A DNA stretch of 64,000 nucleotides, taken from assembly GCA_040757065.1 (NCBI GenBank), contig JBFLXR010000015.1, positions 1 through 64,000 of the forward strand. Reading direction: 5' to 3'. The stretch comes from JBFLXR01 sp040757065. GTDB taxonomy: Bacteria; Pseudomonadota; Gammaproteobacteria; Burkholderiales; Gallionellaceae. Shown here piece after piece: positions 43,187-51,160 of this stretch; within the stretch, counting starts at the first letter, position 1; each line of letters opens with the position of its first letter. Under the pieces are notes generated by a model. It had not been told where the DNA came from. It did not search any database and saw only the letters and a program-made list of their open reading frames with translations. The position numbers and the translations under genes were made by a program.

Positions 43187-46100
43187 TCACACCGTGCGGA
43201 AGTTGCGCGCCTGCGCGCGGATGCTGTCGGTGAGCGCGCCGCCGTGATCCATAAACAGGCGCTTCACGCTGCGGGCATCGACTGCGGAAATATTCACGTT
43301 TACCGGCTGCGCACCGCCGCCCGTGCCGCCTTCGGACAAGCTGCGAATCACATCGGCATGTTTAGCGGGAAGCACCATTTCTTTTTCATGCAGTTGCGTG
43401 AGCGGATTCACCCCCGCCGGAATATCATAACCGCCTGCCGCCGAAGCAATGCGCCCGACATAACCGCCGATAACGGTTGCAGCACCAATCGCCATGGCCG
43501 GAGCCATAAACGGCCCGACATAAGGGATGGATGCAATAGCCTTATACACATTGGCTGCGGCCTCCCATGCTGCGGCCAGAATATTTTTACCTGCCGCCCA
43601 TGCGGTAGCCAGCACCGATTCCGACGCCGCTGTTTTTTCAGCCGTAGTGCGGGTTGCGGCACCCAAAACCGAGGCAGCGGTTTTCGCTGTTTCGGTTTGA
43701 ATCCAGTTTTTCACAATATCTGTCGCAGCGTTAATCGCGCTGTCTTTCAGTGCCTTGCCCATGTTCCCCATGGCCTGCTTAAAGGTCATGGTGCCTTGCA
43801 GCATGCCTTTCAGGCTGCTATCGAAGGCTTGCTGAATCGGCTGAGTCATCTGCTTGAATTTATTCAGCCGTTCGATTAACAAATCATTGTCGGACTTCCG
43901 CATTGCCAACTTGTATTTACTATCCAAATCGGCCAACTTAATTTGTTCGTTTTGAGCATCCTGCCCTTGCTGAATCAGCAAATTCCTCCGCGCATCGAGC
44001 GCCCTTCTTTCTTCTTCGTACTTCTTTTGCTCGAGCGCTTTCAGAAGTTGAATTTCATCATCGGCTTCAATTTCGCCAAGTGCGCGTCGTTTACGGATAT
44101 CCTCTTTTTCAAGGTCAAGTTCTTGCTGTTTCGTACGCAAAGTTTCATCAATTGCTGCCTGCCCCGTCGAAATGGCCTTCTTTATTTCTTCGTCTCTAGC
44201 CTTATCGCGTAATTCCTTTAGCTTTAGATCAATCTTCGCAACATCACTGCTGTTAGTTGCTGCTGCATCCTTGATAGCCGTCCAATAAGCTATTTCGTCC
44301 GCAACCTCCATTTCATGCTGTTTGTTGTTCTTCTTATAATCCAACCGCTGACTATGAAGTTCTCCTTCATATTCACCCATCTTGCTTTCGGATTTAGGGT
44401 TGCCAACACTCCCGCCACCGCCTTTCAAGCCTTTCAACTTGTCTTGAATAGCCTTGTAGTCGGCACTGCCTTTGGCAGCTTCCGCCAGCTTGCTTTTCCA
44501 ATACTCGCGCTCTTGTGCCACGCTCAGAGTAAATTTTTTTCTTTCCTCTTCCAACTCTTTCTCGTACTGCGACATTTTGCTGGCAGGCGCACCACCCGGA
44601 GACGAAGAAGCACCGGACGGATTGCCATACTCCTTACTGCCTGATTTCGGGGCATCGGCCGCTTTCTGAGATTTATCAAACAACGCCAGCAAAGATTTTT
44701 GCGCCTCTTCCGCAGAAGAGACCACCGTATTCATATTGCCTTTAACTTTGGCGGCTATTTCTTTACTGCCATCTTGCCACGCCTTAACAGCACCGGAAAA
44801 ATCGAGGTGCAGAGCACGCCATGCGAACTCAGCTGCCGATTTAATTACACCGACGCTGGTATTAAAGACCGCACAAATTGCCTCCCACGCGATTGTGACC
44901 GACTCTTTAAACCCCCAAAACATTGCAGCAAAGCCACCAACTACGCCGCGCAACACGACAATAGCTGCCGGAGCAATATCAGCAAACCACTCTGCCAATT
45001 TCGTCAAAATTGGCATCAATGCATCACCAATGGTACTTTGAAACGCTTTCAGCACCAGACCTAGGTTACCCATTGCATCATCATATTTTTTGGTCTGCTC
45101 GACACTACGTTCGCCGACTTCTATGCCCAATGCACGTTGCTTGGCAAGCACATCTTCTGTATTAATGGCTAGCATGTCCTGCATTTTGACTACAGTTTCG
45201 GTTTCTGTACCGAACATAGCCATTGAAGCCTTTGACTGATCCAGCCCCGGCTTAAAGTCATTGATTTTGGTAGTAGCCGCCAAAAATGCCTCTTCCAGTG
45301 AAGTGCCGCCTTGCTTGGCTTTTTCGACGTCTACCCCCATACTCTTCAGCTCGTCCCCGTTTTTTCGCACCGCCTCAGAGAAATGCAGGAATGCCTTGGA
45401 ATACTGATCGCCGCTCACCCCCACTTGATCGAGCTTTAACTTTAGCGTGGCAGCCTGCGTGGCGGAAATACCCAGCTTTGCGCCGAGACTCACAGCTTCA
45501 TTATTGAGCTTGGCAGTTACATCAGCGAACTCTCGCGCCTTTTGGAAAGCCTCGCCAACCTTTTGACTGAAACCAACCAGCGCGGTTACCACACCCGGTA
45601 TTCCCGACGCAATTCTCGATAGGCCGCCGCTTACTGCCCCTCCAATGCCACTCATTGCCGAAGAAACATGAGGTGTCACCTTGGAAAGGCTGCCTTGTAT
45701 CCACTCACCCACACCGTCGAATTTACTGCTAATAGCCTCAACCCAAGGCTTGGTATGTTTTTCAAACAAGTCACCAACTTTATCGAGTTGTTCACCGATT
45801 TTTGCTTTGCCAGAACTGATTTTCCCCGACGCATATTCGGCAAATTTACCCATCTCATCTGCTGCACCTTCAGCCGCTTTCCTCGCCTTCGACTCCAGTG
45901 CAGCCGCAATCATTGCACCAGCAACTCCGGCAACTACCGATGCATGCCCCAGTTTTTCGCCGATTACCCCGCTGAATTCCTGCATTTTTTCTGCGGCACC
46001 GGCTTTCAGCTCGCTTAACTTGGCACGAATTACCGTGTTGATCTCGCCTGCACGGTCACCCGTTTTTTGTGCCAGATCCCCTAACCTTCGCAAAACCGGC

Positions 46101-46408
46101 TCAGAAATTTCATCGAACACGCCCTGCATCACCGCCTTCAGTTCGCCCATTGTTTCTGCAACGTGCGGCGACAACGTTTTTAAGTTTTCAGAAATACCCG
46201 ATGCAATTTGGCTCATGCCGCCACGTATTAACCCCAAAGATTCTGTCAGGCTTTTTTCCGATGCCTGCTTGAACTGACCGAAACCAAGCTCAAAGTCGCC
46301 GGAAATCTTTTCCATCGACTTTTGCACAACACCGCTTGCCTCATCCAGTGCCGTTTTCAGCTCTTCTGCCTGAACCTTGATTTTAATTTCGATTTGGTTA
46401 TCTGCCAT
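43187..46408 (-). CDS. Tail tape measure protein
   Basis: The 1073-aa product is dominated by long helical and coiled-coil stretches. A hydrophobic segment near residues 910-990 (AAGKNILAAAWEAAANVYKAIASIPYV region) fits membrane insertion at ejection. Its length sets the tail length; at about 1.5 A per residue it predicts a ~160 nm siphovirus tail (inference). It is flanked on both sides by secreted-protein cassettes: D lies upstream and A-C downstream. Confidence 0.88.
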   Translation of the reverse strand: MADNQIEIKIKVQAEELKTALDEASGVVQKSMEKISGDFELGFGQFKQASEKSLTESLGLIRGGMSQIASGISENLKTLSPHVAETMGELKAVMQGVFDEISEPVLRRLGDLAQKTGDRAGEINTVIRAKLSELKAGAAEKMQEFSGVIGEKLGHASVVAGVAGAMIAAALESKARKAAEGAADEMGKFAEYASGKISSGKAKIGEQLDKVGDLFEKHTKPWVEAISSKFDGVGEWIQGSLSKVTPHVSSAMSGIGGAVSGGLSRIASGIPGVVTALVGFSQKVGEAFQKAREFADVTAKLNNEAVSLGAKLGISATQAATLKLKLDQVGVSGDQYSKAFLHFSEAVRKNGDELKSMGVDVEKAKQGGTSLEEAFLAATTKINDFKPGLDQSKASMAMFGTETETVVKMQDMLAINTEDVLAKQRALGIEVGERSVEQTKKYDDAMGNLGLVLKAFQSTIGDALMPILTKLAEWFADIAPAAIVVLRGVVGGFAAMFWGFKESVTIAWEAICAVFNTSVGVIKSAAEFAWRALHLDFSGAVKAWQDGSKEIAAKVKGNMNTVVSSAEEAQKSLLALFDKSQKAADAPKSGSKEYGNPSGASSSPGGAPASKMSQYEKELEEERKKFTLSVAQEREYWKSKLAEAAKGSADYKAIQDKLKGLKGGGGSVGNPKSESKMGEYEGELHSQRLDYKKNNKQHEMEVADEIAYWTAIKDAAATNSSDVAKIDLKLKELRDKARDEEIKKAISTGQAAIDETLRTKQQELDLEKEDIRKRRALGEIEADDEIQLLKALEQKKYEEERRALDARRNLLIQQGQDAQNEQIKLADLDSKYKLAMRKSDNDLLIERLNKFKQMTQPIQQAFDSSLKGMLQGTMTFKQAMGNMGKALKDSAINAATDIVKNWIQTETAKTAASVLGAATRTTAEKTAASESVLATAWAAGKNILAAAWEAAANVYKAIASIPYVGPFMAPAMAIGAATVIGGYVGRIASAAGGYDIPAGVNPLTQLHEKEMVLPAKHADVIRSLSEGGTGGGAQPVNVNISAVDARSVKRLFMDHGGALTDSIRAQARNFRTV

Positions 46409-46423
46409 GTTCCACCACCCAAG

Positions 46424-46447
46424 AAAAAAGGCCGCTTGCGCGGCCTT
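46424..46447 (-). terminator. Terminator of secreted-protein cassette D
   Basis: Minus-strand stem GGCCGC/GCGGCC (loop GCAA) followed by TTTTTTCTT, about 15 nt before the tape-measure ATG. Confidence 0.85.
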
Positions 46448-46486
46448 AATTAATTCGTTCCTGCCGCAGGCAGGAAATTTCTCACT

Positions 46487-47335
46487 TCATTTCTTCGCTT
46501 CGTCTGATGCGATTATCTTCTTATACACTTCGCCGTTCTTAGCGTTGTAAATCCAAACTTCATCTACTGAAACATACACTGCTCGAATTCTTTTTGTCTC
46601 CTCATGCGGATACTGAATAGTTGGGGATATATGTTTTTCACCATAAACATGAAAAGGAGGAAAAGCATGCGCAACAACTATTAACTTCAGATTCCCGACC
46701 GCATCTCGCGCTTTTTCGGCATCTAAAGAAAACTTAGCCCCATCATTCCCTAATGGAAGCAGCGAGGAGCCTAGCTTGGCCTTTTCTCTGAATTTTTGAG
46801 CATCGAACCCCACCCAAACTTCATTTACATCATCTTTCCTAACAGTGACCTTTGCACCGAAGGAATTTGAAGCTGAATATGTTCCAATAAGCTTAGATTT
46901 ACTACTAAAAATAAACCCCTGCAATGTATTCGACCATTTCTCACTTGTCAGATCGCTACCAACATCTATGCTTCCATATTTTGATGCTACAGTAGCTCGG
47001 ATTAAATGAGAGTCTGAGTCATATTCATCAGGCCTTACCCCCTCCCGATCTATCACGAATGCCATCCGCGAACCAAGGGTTTTGCCGCCCGGCAATGCGA
47101 TGGTGTCTTTGATTTTGTCGATGCGGGCTGCGTAGTCGGCTTGCGATTCAAACTGGTCTTTTTTCAGTTCGGGCAGCTTCGCCAGTGCGTTGTATATCTT
47201 TTCCGCATCGTCGCCTTTAAAGCCGACCGGCACACGGCCATTGGCATCCAGCGGCACAGCATCTTCGGCCAAGGCGGGGGTGGCAATCAGGGTGATGCCG
47301 AGCAGCAGGGTTTTCAGCAAAGCAGGCAGGCGCAT
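46487..47335 (-). CDS. Secreted paralog D (intact), unknown family
   Basis: The 282-aa exported protein has the same leader, signal peptide and N-domain as copies A-C. Its middle region is its own (REGVRPDEYDSDSHL, KYGSIDVGSDL). The C-terminal consensus remains recognisable (GTYSASNSFGAKVTVRK, DEVWIYNAKNGEVYKKI). It is separated from A-C by the tape-measure gene. The distal half is more AT-rich than the proximal half, supporting a mosaic origin. Confidence 0.75.
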   Translation of the reverse strand: MRLPALLKTLLLGITLIATPALAEDAVPLDANGRVPVGFKGDDAEKIYNALAKLPELKKDQFESQADYAARIDKIKDTIALPGGKTLGSRMAFVIDREGVRPDEYDSDSHLIRATVASKYGSIDVGSDLTSEKWSNTLQGFIFSSKSKLIGTYSASNSFGAKVTVRKDDVNEVWVGFDAQKFREKAKLGSSLLPLGNDGAKFSLDAEKARDAVGNLKLIVVAHAFPPFHVYGEKHISPTIQYPHEETKRIRAVYVSVDEVWIYNAKNGEVYKKIIASDEAKK

Positions 47336-47367
47336 GGTTCCTCCGGGTTAGTTTTTCGGAGGGTATC

Positions 47368-47384
47368 GCACAACTAAATTGTGC
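47368..47384 (-). promoter_or_regulatory. Upstream palindromic site of cassette D
   Basis: GCACAA-TTTAG-TTGTGC, identical to sites at B and C. Confidence 0.65.
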
Positions 47385-47418
47385 GCAAGCCGTGGCCTGC
47401 CCGGTGCGCATATACTCC

Positions 47419-47499
47419 GTAGGGTGCGTTTTACGCACCATCCATTTAAACCAATCTTAAAACCAATCAGTTAAACATGGTGCGCGGAGCGCACCCTAC
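47419..47499. repeat. Paired inverted repeat of the GTAGGGTGCG family
   Basis: Two facing elements, GTAGGGTGCGTTTTACGCACCAT and ATGGTGCGCGGAGCGCACC with CTAC, separated by about 35 AT-rich bp. The outer arms are complementary. It resembles REP/BIME-like or miniature non-autonomous elements. Relatives are at 7976 and 10497 in core DNA, so the element is host-borne and lies inside the phage module. Confidence 0.65.
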
Positions 47500-47587
47500 A
47501 TCTGCCGCGTGCCTTTCGAGGGCTGATTTACGCGCGCGCCCTCGCGCCGTTTGCGGCGCGCTGGGCGGGTGTGCTGCGGGTGAGGTT

Positions 47588-47613
47588 GCCCGGGTGCTAT
47601 TTAGCACCCGGGC
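47588..47613. other. Strong 11-bp hairpin
   Basis: GCCCGGGTGCT-ATTT-AGCACCCGGGC, perfect stem in the 47336-47944 gap. On the plus strand a few bases separate it from an A-run; on the minus strand no U-run follows. It may be an RNA stability or boundary element. I see no gene in this ~600-bp gap. Confidence 0.5.
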
Positions 47614-47618
47614 GGTGT

Positions 47619-47645
47619 AAAAAAGGCACGCAGTGTTGAGTGCCT
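47619..47645 (-). terminator. Terminator of the head-to-tail-chaperone block
   Basis: Minus-strand stem AGGCAC/GTGCCT with a 10-nt loop followed by TTTTT(T)AC, 300 nt past the tail chaperone frame. Confidence 0.6.
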
Positions 47646-47944
47646 GTGAGGGCCCTTGCGGGCTTATGGACGCTACATGCATGCAGCAGCCTGAAACGTG
47701 GCGTGTTGCATGCGGGGCGTATTGTAACAATTTTTCTTACTAACGAATAGTTTGTTTAGCATTTGTGCTTTAGCACCAATTGCGCTTTTGGGGTTGCTGG
47801 GGATATTCCAGCATCCGTAATAGGTGTTCCCCCGCTTGCGCGGGGGAACGGCGGCCTGCTCTGGAGAGAGGGGGGAGCAGGCCGGGTGGCGCGTCCTTTC
47901 GGGAGGCGCCGTTTGCCCCTCGGTTCTGTGTCCCGGGGAGGAGG

Positions 47945-48522
47945 TCAGGTCGAGGGGGGTTTCCGCCGTGGTTGTTGCTGTACCATGGGGATGTTGCCAA
48001 GCAGTTCGCTCAGGTCTTGCTGCTTGTTTTCTTTGGGCGGGCTTTCGCCCGCGCCGAAGTATGCCGCGACCATGAGGTGCAGCGGCGGGTTTTGCCGCCA
48101 GTAGGCGGTCATTTCTTTGAGGCGGGGAATGGTCATGTGGTCGTCGATGTATTCCCATGTCCATCCCGTGCAGGCGATGAGGTGGCAATACAGTTGACCC
48201 CAGTCTAGTTCCCCGCCTTGGCTTCCCCCTGCGCGACCAGCCCGGATGCACCCATGATGGCGGCGATGACGTGCTGCATATTGGCTATGTCGAGCATGTC
48301 TTCGATTTCGTCGCGGGTGAGTTCGGGGTAGTTGCGCTTCATGGCGGTGTGCACGATTTCGATGATGCCGTCCATAGCTTCGTCTCCGGGCAGTGCGCCG
48401 GAGCTTTCGGCCAGTGCCTGGATGTCGTGCCGCAGGTTGCGCAGTGCGCGGAAGGTGAGCGGCGGCACCACCCATTCCTTGCCGCCCATGCGAATGCTTA
48501 CGCCGTCGATGATGTCAGCCAT
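47945..48522 (-). CDS. Tail chaperone GT fusion via -1 frameshift
   Basis: The second half (47945 to about 48226) is a separate -1 frame that lacks its own start and RBS. Translated, it is protein-like (LDWGQLYCHLIACTGWTWE ... PPLHLMVAAYFGAG). It overlaps the 3' end of the G gene, the hallmark of the programmed -1 frameshift making G-T in lambda-type siphophages. Candidate slip sites are the G-runs near 48225 and GGGGAAC just before the G stop. GT would bridge the tape measure and tube protein. Frameshift efficiency is not visible in sequence. Confidence 0.7.
48205..48522 (-). CDS. Tail assembly chaperone G
   Basis: The 105-aa helical protein (RMGGKEWVVPPLTFRALRNL, LTRDEIEDMLDIAN) is placed between the tube protein and the tape measure, as expected for gpG-like chaperones. 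Its last codons overlap the frame of the T extension. It starts 6 nt after the tube protein stop. Confidence 0.8.
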   Translation of the reverse strand: MADIIDGVSIRMGGKEWVVPPLTFRALRNLRHDIQALAESSGALPGDEAMDGIIEIVHTAMKRNYPELTRDEIEDMLDIANMQHVIAAIMGASGLVAQGEAKAGN

Positions 48523-48528
48523 GTGTCA

Positions 48529-49287
48529 TTACTCCGTGAAGCTGTAGGTCATGACGTTGCCCATTGCGTCGGCAAAGGCCTGGAAGCTAAATTCGGGAAT
48601 CATGAAGTCTTCCAGTTTGGTGGCGATGCCCACTTTGTCGGAGGTGCAGTTCGGCAGTTGGATGGTGGCTTTTTTGCCGTTGTAGTCCAGATTCAGGTCG
48701 ATGCTGAAGGTGGGGGTGTAGCCCATCGGCAAATTGACTACGGTGGATTTGACGCCGCCTGCGGCTGCGGTGTAGCTGTAGTCGATATAGACCAGTGCGC
48801 CGATGTCGCCGGTGTTGAAGGTGTATGCGCCGGTGGCTTCGTTGACGGTGTACTGATCCAGTGCCGGGGCGGAGGCCACGCGGGTGTAGGGTTTGCCGTC
48901 GGTGGCGGAATATACGCCCAGGTCTTTCTGGTAGGTGCCGGCTGCGGGCGGTGCGACGGTGATCGTGGCGGCGACGGTGGTGGTGGAGGTCGCTTTGAAG
49001 ACGCCGACCAGACCGGTTGCCAGTGTTTGGCCGAACAGGATGCCGTTCAGCAAGCCGCCGTTGATTTCAGCCGCTTTGGCCTTGCCGGTGATTTTGCCCT
49101 TGCCGCGCGCCATGGCGACCGGGAATTGGTTTTGACCGTAGAGTTGTTTCAGGTCGAAAGAGACGTCCAGTGTGACGTCTTGCAATACGCCGAATTCGAT
49201 CGGGGTCGGATTGGCGATAGCGGTGCCGGAGGCATCCGTCAGTTGGCGTGCAAAAAGGACGCCTGCACCAAAGCTGTATTGAGCCAT
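48529..49287 (-). CDS. Major tail tube protein
   Basis: The 252-aa beta-rich protein is right upstream of the G/GT chaperones and next to the tail terminator, the canonical position of the tube protein. Residues about 120-178 form an inserted domain (KDLGVYSATDGKPYTRV ... YTFNTGDIGALVYIDYSY). This domain also occurs in the tail-tip hub at about residues 830-893, and it probably decorates the tube surface. The start MAQYSFGAG follows an AAGGAGAAC RBS. Confidence 0.82.
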   Translation of the reverse strand: MAQYSFGAGVLFARQLTDASGTAIANPTPIEFGVLQDVTLDVSFDLKQLYGQNQFPVAMARGKGKITGKAKAAEINGGLLNGILFGQTLATGLVGVFKATSTTTVAATITVAPPAAGTYQKDLGVYSATDGKPYTRVASAPALDQYTVNEATGAYTFNTGDIGALVYIDYSYTAAAGGVKSTVVNLPMGYTPTFSIDLNLDYNGKKATIQLPNCTSDKVGIATKLEDFMIPEFSFQAFADAMGNVMTYSFTE

Positions 49288-49304
49288 GTTGTTCTCCTTG
49301 TGGA

Positions 49305-49328
49305 AATAAAAAAGCCGCACGAGGCGGC
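49305..49328 (-). terminator. Intrinsic terminator before tube protein gene
   Basis: Minus-strand stem GCCGC/GCGGC (loop CTCGT) followed by TTTTTTATTT, between the tail-terminator stop and tube start. Confidence 0.78.
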
Positions 49329-49353
49329 GTGGTTGCTACGAGTGAAGGGTGGG

Positions 49354-49776
49354 TCAGACTGCGAGCAGTTCGACCGGGATAATGGCAACGGACTGGTCGC
49401 CCAGCGCGCCTTCGTCGGTTTGAATTTCGCCGGCGATGCGGCAGTAGTACACCAGCCCGCCGAGGGTTTGTTTGCCGATTGCGGGGGGCGGCTCCAGTGC
49501 TGCGCTGATCGCATCCAGCAGCAGGTTCATCACCTCTGCCGGGCTTTGCGTCCGGTCGGCGGTATTCACGTATAAATACACGTTCAGGCGCAGCAGCCAT
49601 TTGGTCGGCTGGCCGGTGATGGTCTGCGCCGATTCCGACTTTTGCACCATATACAGCGCAGGCTGGTTGGCGCGCGGCACATCGTTCCAGTGCCGCAGAC
49701 GGCGCGAGGCCGTGACGATGCCGGGCAGATTTTGCAGCAGATTGAAAAGCGCGGCGTAGATCGGTTCGCGTGTCAT
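49354..49776 (-). CDS. Tail terminator protein
   Basis: The 140-aa product has the mixed alpha/beta pattern of gpU/ORFg8-like terminators (MTREPIYAALFNLLQNLPGI, then VYLYVNTADRTQSPAEVMN). Its position is between the HK97 gp10-like neck protein and the tube. Its start overlaps the neck gene stop (ATGA). It caps the growing tail tube. Confidence 0.75.
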   Translation of the reverse strand: MTREPIYAALFNLLQNLPGIVTASRRLRHWNDVPRANQPALYMVQKSESAQTITGQPTKWLLRLNVYLYVNTADRTQSPAEVMNLLLDAISAALEPPPAIGKQTLGGLVYYCRIAGEIQTDEGALGDQSVAIIPVELLAV

Positions 49777-50192
49777 GCCATAACCTCTTGTATTGAACGG
49801 TTGAGTGCCGCCCCGATGTCGCGGACGGCTTGCGGTTGCAGATCGGCCAGTACGCCGGACAGGAAGGAATCCTGCGGCGGTTGCGCCGGGGCCAGATCGG
49901 GCGGCGCAGGCCGGGTAGTCCCCGCCAGCTTGCCCAATTTGGCAGACACAGGCTCGGGCAGCGCGGGGCCGCCCGGTAAGCCGGGATTGTTCGCGCTATA
50001 CCCGACCATGCCCGTCACCCCTGCGCCGCTGCGCTCGGTGCGTACCGGCAGTGTGCGCCCCGGCCCCAAGCGTTTTGCCAGCTCCAGCGCCAGTTGGCCT
50101 ATCGAACCTTCCAGCACAGTCTCGGTGCGTTGCGGCAGCGCTTGCAGGCGCTGCACCACGCCTTCGACGCCGCGAATCTCAGCGGCAATCAT
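49773..50192 (-). CDS. HK97 gp10-like neck protein
   Basis: The 139-aa product has the basic N-terminal segment (GVVQRLQALPQRTETVLEG) and proline-rich linker of HK97 gp10-type head-tail joining proteins. It is coupled by 4-nt overlaps to both neighbours. Confidence 0.7.
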   Translation of the reverse strand: MIAAEIRGVEGVVQRLQALPQRTETVLEGSIGQLALELAKRLGPGRTLPVRTERSGAGVTGMVGYSANNPGLPGGPALPEPVSAKLGKLAGTTRPAPPDLAPAQPPQDSFLSGVLADLQPQAVRDIGAALNRSIQEVMA

Positions 50193-50737
50193 GCAGGCAC
50201 CACGTTGCGATACTGGGTCAGCAAAGCGCGGGCAGCATCGGGCATATCTTTCAGGCTGTAGCTGCTGCTTTCGCCCGCCAGCCCTTTGCTCGCCACGCCG
50301 ATGCGGTCGCGCTCTTTATATTTGAGCGCGACGATTTCGATGCAGGCTTGCGCCACATCGGGCGGAATAACGAAATAACCGGCGGTGTATTGCACCTCGA
50401 CATTCAGCCGCCCCGGCGCAAAACGATAGCCGCCGGTCAGTTGCACGGCCATGTCGTCGTACACATAGCCGCCGCGACCGTTCGCCGCAGCGGGAATGGC
50501 GACGCCATCCACCGTCACGGCCTGCACCGACTGTACCGGACGATTCGCCAGCATCAGACAGACGCCGCCCGCGCCGTTGCGTTTATCGCTATGCGCGCCG
50601 ACCGCAAACGAGCGGTTGCACCATGCCTCGATAAAATCGCCCGCCGCATCGATCAGACGCTGCAACAACACATCGTCCGCCGTGCCGTTGATGCCCAGCC
50701 ACACCTTCACATCGGCGAGGGTGGTGAGCGCGGCCAT
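50189..50737 (-). CDS. Head-tail connector (gp6-like adaptor)
   Basis: The 182-aa helical protein has the gp6-like opening (LTTLADVKVWLGINGTADDVLLQRLIDAAGDFIE) and an internal beta insertion. It forms the adaptor ring below the portal. Its start overlaps the stop of the upstream gene by one base. Confidence 0.8.
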   Translation of the reverse strand: MAALTTLADVKVWLGINGTADDVLLQRLIDAAGDFIEAWCNRSFAVGAHSDKRNGAGGVCLMLANRPVQSVQAVTVDGVAIPAAANGRGGYVYDDMAVQLTGGYRFAPGRLNVEVQYTAGYFVIPPDVAQACIEIVALKYKERDRIGVASKGLAGESSSYSLKDMPDAARALLTQYRNVVPA

Positions 50738-51105
50738 TATGCAGCGCTCCCGGCATCGGCCAATGCAGCCGGATCAACCGGCGCCACCGCAGCGGCACGC
50801 TTCGCCATTTCGTTTTCGATAGCTGCCAGCACCGTCTTGCGGGCCGAACCGGCCTGCTCTTCCGCCAGCAGATTCACCAGCGCATCGTCGGCCAACTGCG
50901 GCAAAGCCGCGATCACTTCCGGCGCGCGGCGGTCGGACAATTTCGCCGGCACTTCCGCCACCGGCACAAAGCCGTGCGACTCCAGATCGTTGGCAATGCC
51001 CGCCGGAATCACCACCATGCCGTTGGCATCGGTTTCGTAAAACTCGCCCAGCAGCGATACGCCGGGGCAGCCCACCGGGGCTTGATATTTTTGAGCCATT
51101 TCCAT
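50737..51105 (-). CDS. Small head protein, unknown role
   Basis: The 122-aa product (MEMAQKYQAPVGCPG) is a short beta segment followed by helices (LVNLLAEEQAGSARKT). It lies between capsid and adaptor. It might be a capsid decoration or head completion protein. The start is fixed by a GAAAGGAGATTGC RBS; a Met two codons later is possible. A longer frame upstream overlaps the capsid gene and is rejected. Confidence 0.6.
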   Translation of the reverse strand: MEMAQKYQAPVGCPGVSLLGEFYETDANGMVVIPAGIANDLESHGFVPVAEVPAKLSDRRAPEVIAALPQLADDALVNLLAEEQAGSARKTVLAAIENEMAKRAAAVAPVDPAALADAGSAA

Positions 51106-51160
51106 GCAATCTCCTTTCGGGCGGCAGGCGCGTCGCCGCGCCCGCCGTTCAGTGCGCCGA

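Noticed and set aside
47826..47849. CRISPR-like repeat (GTTCCCCCGC hairpin resembling a type I-E repeat)
   Set aside because: Single copy with no second repeat or spacer; it is simply a 10-bp hairpin.
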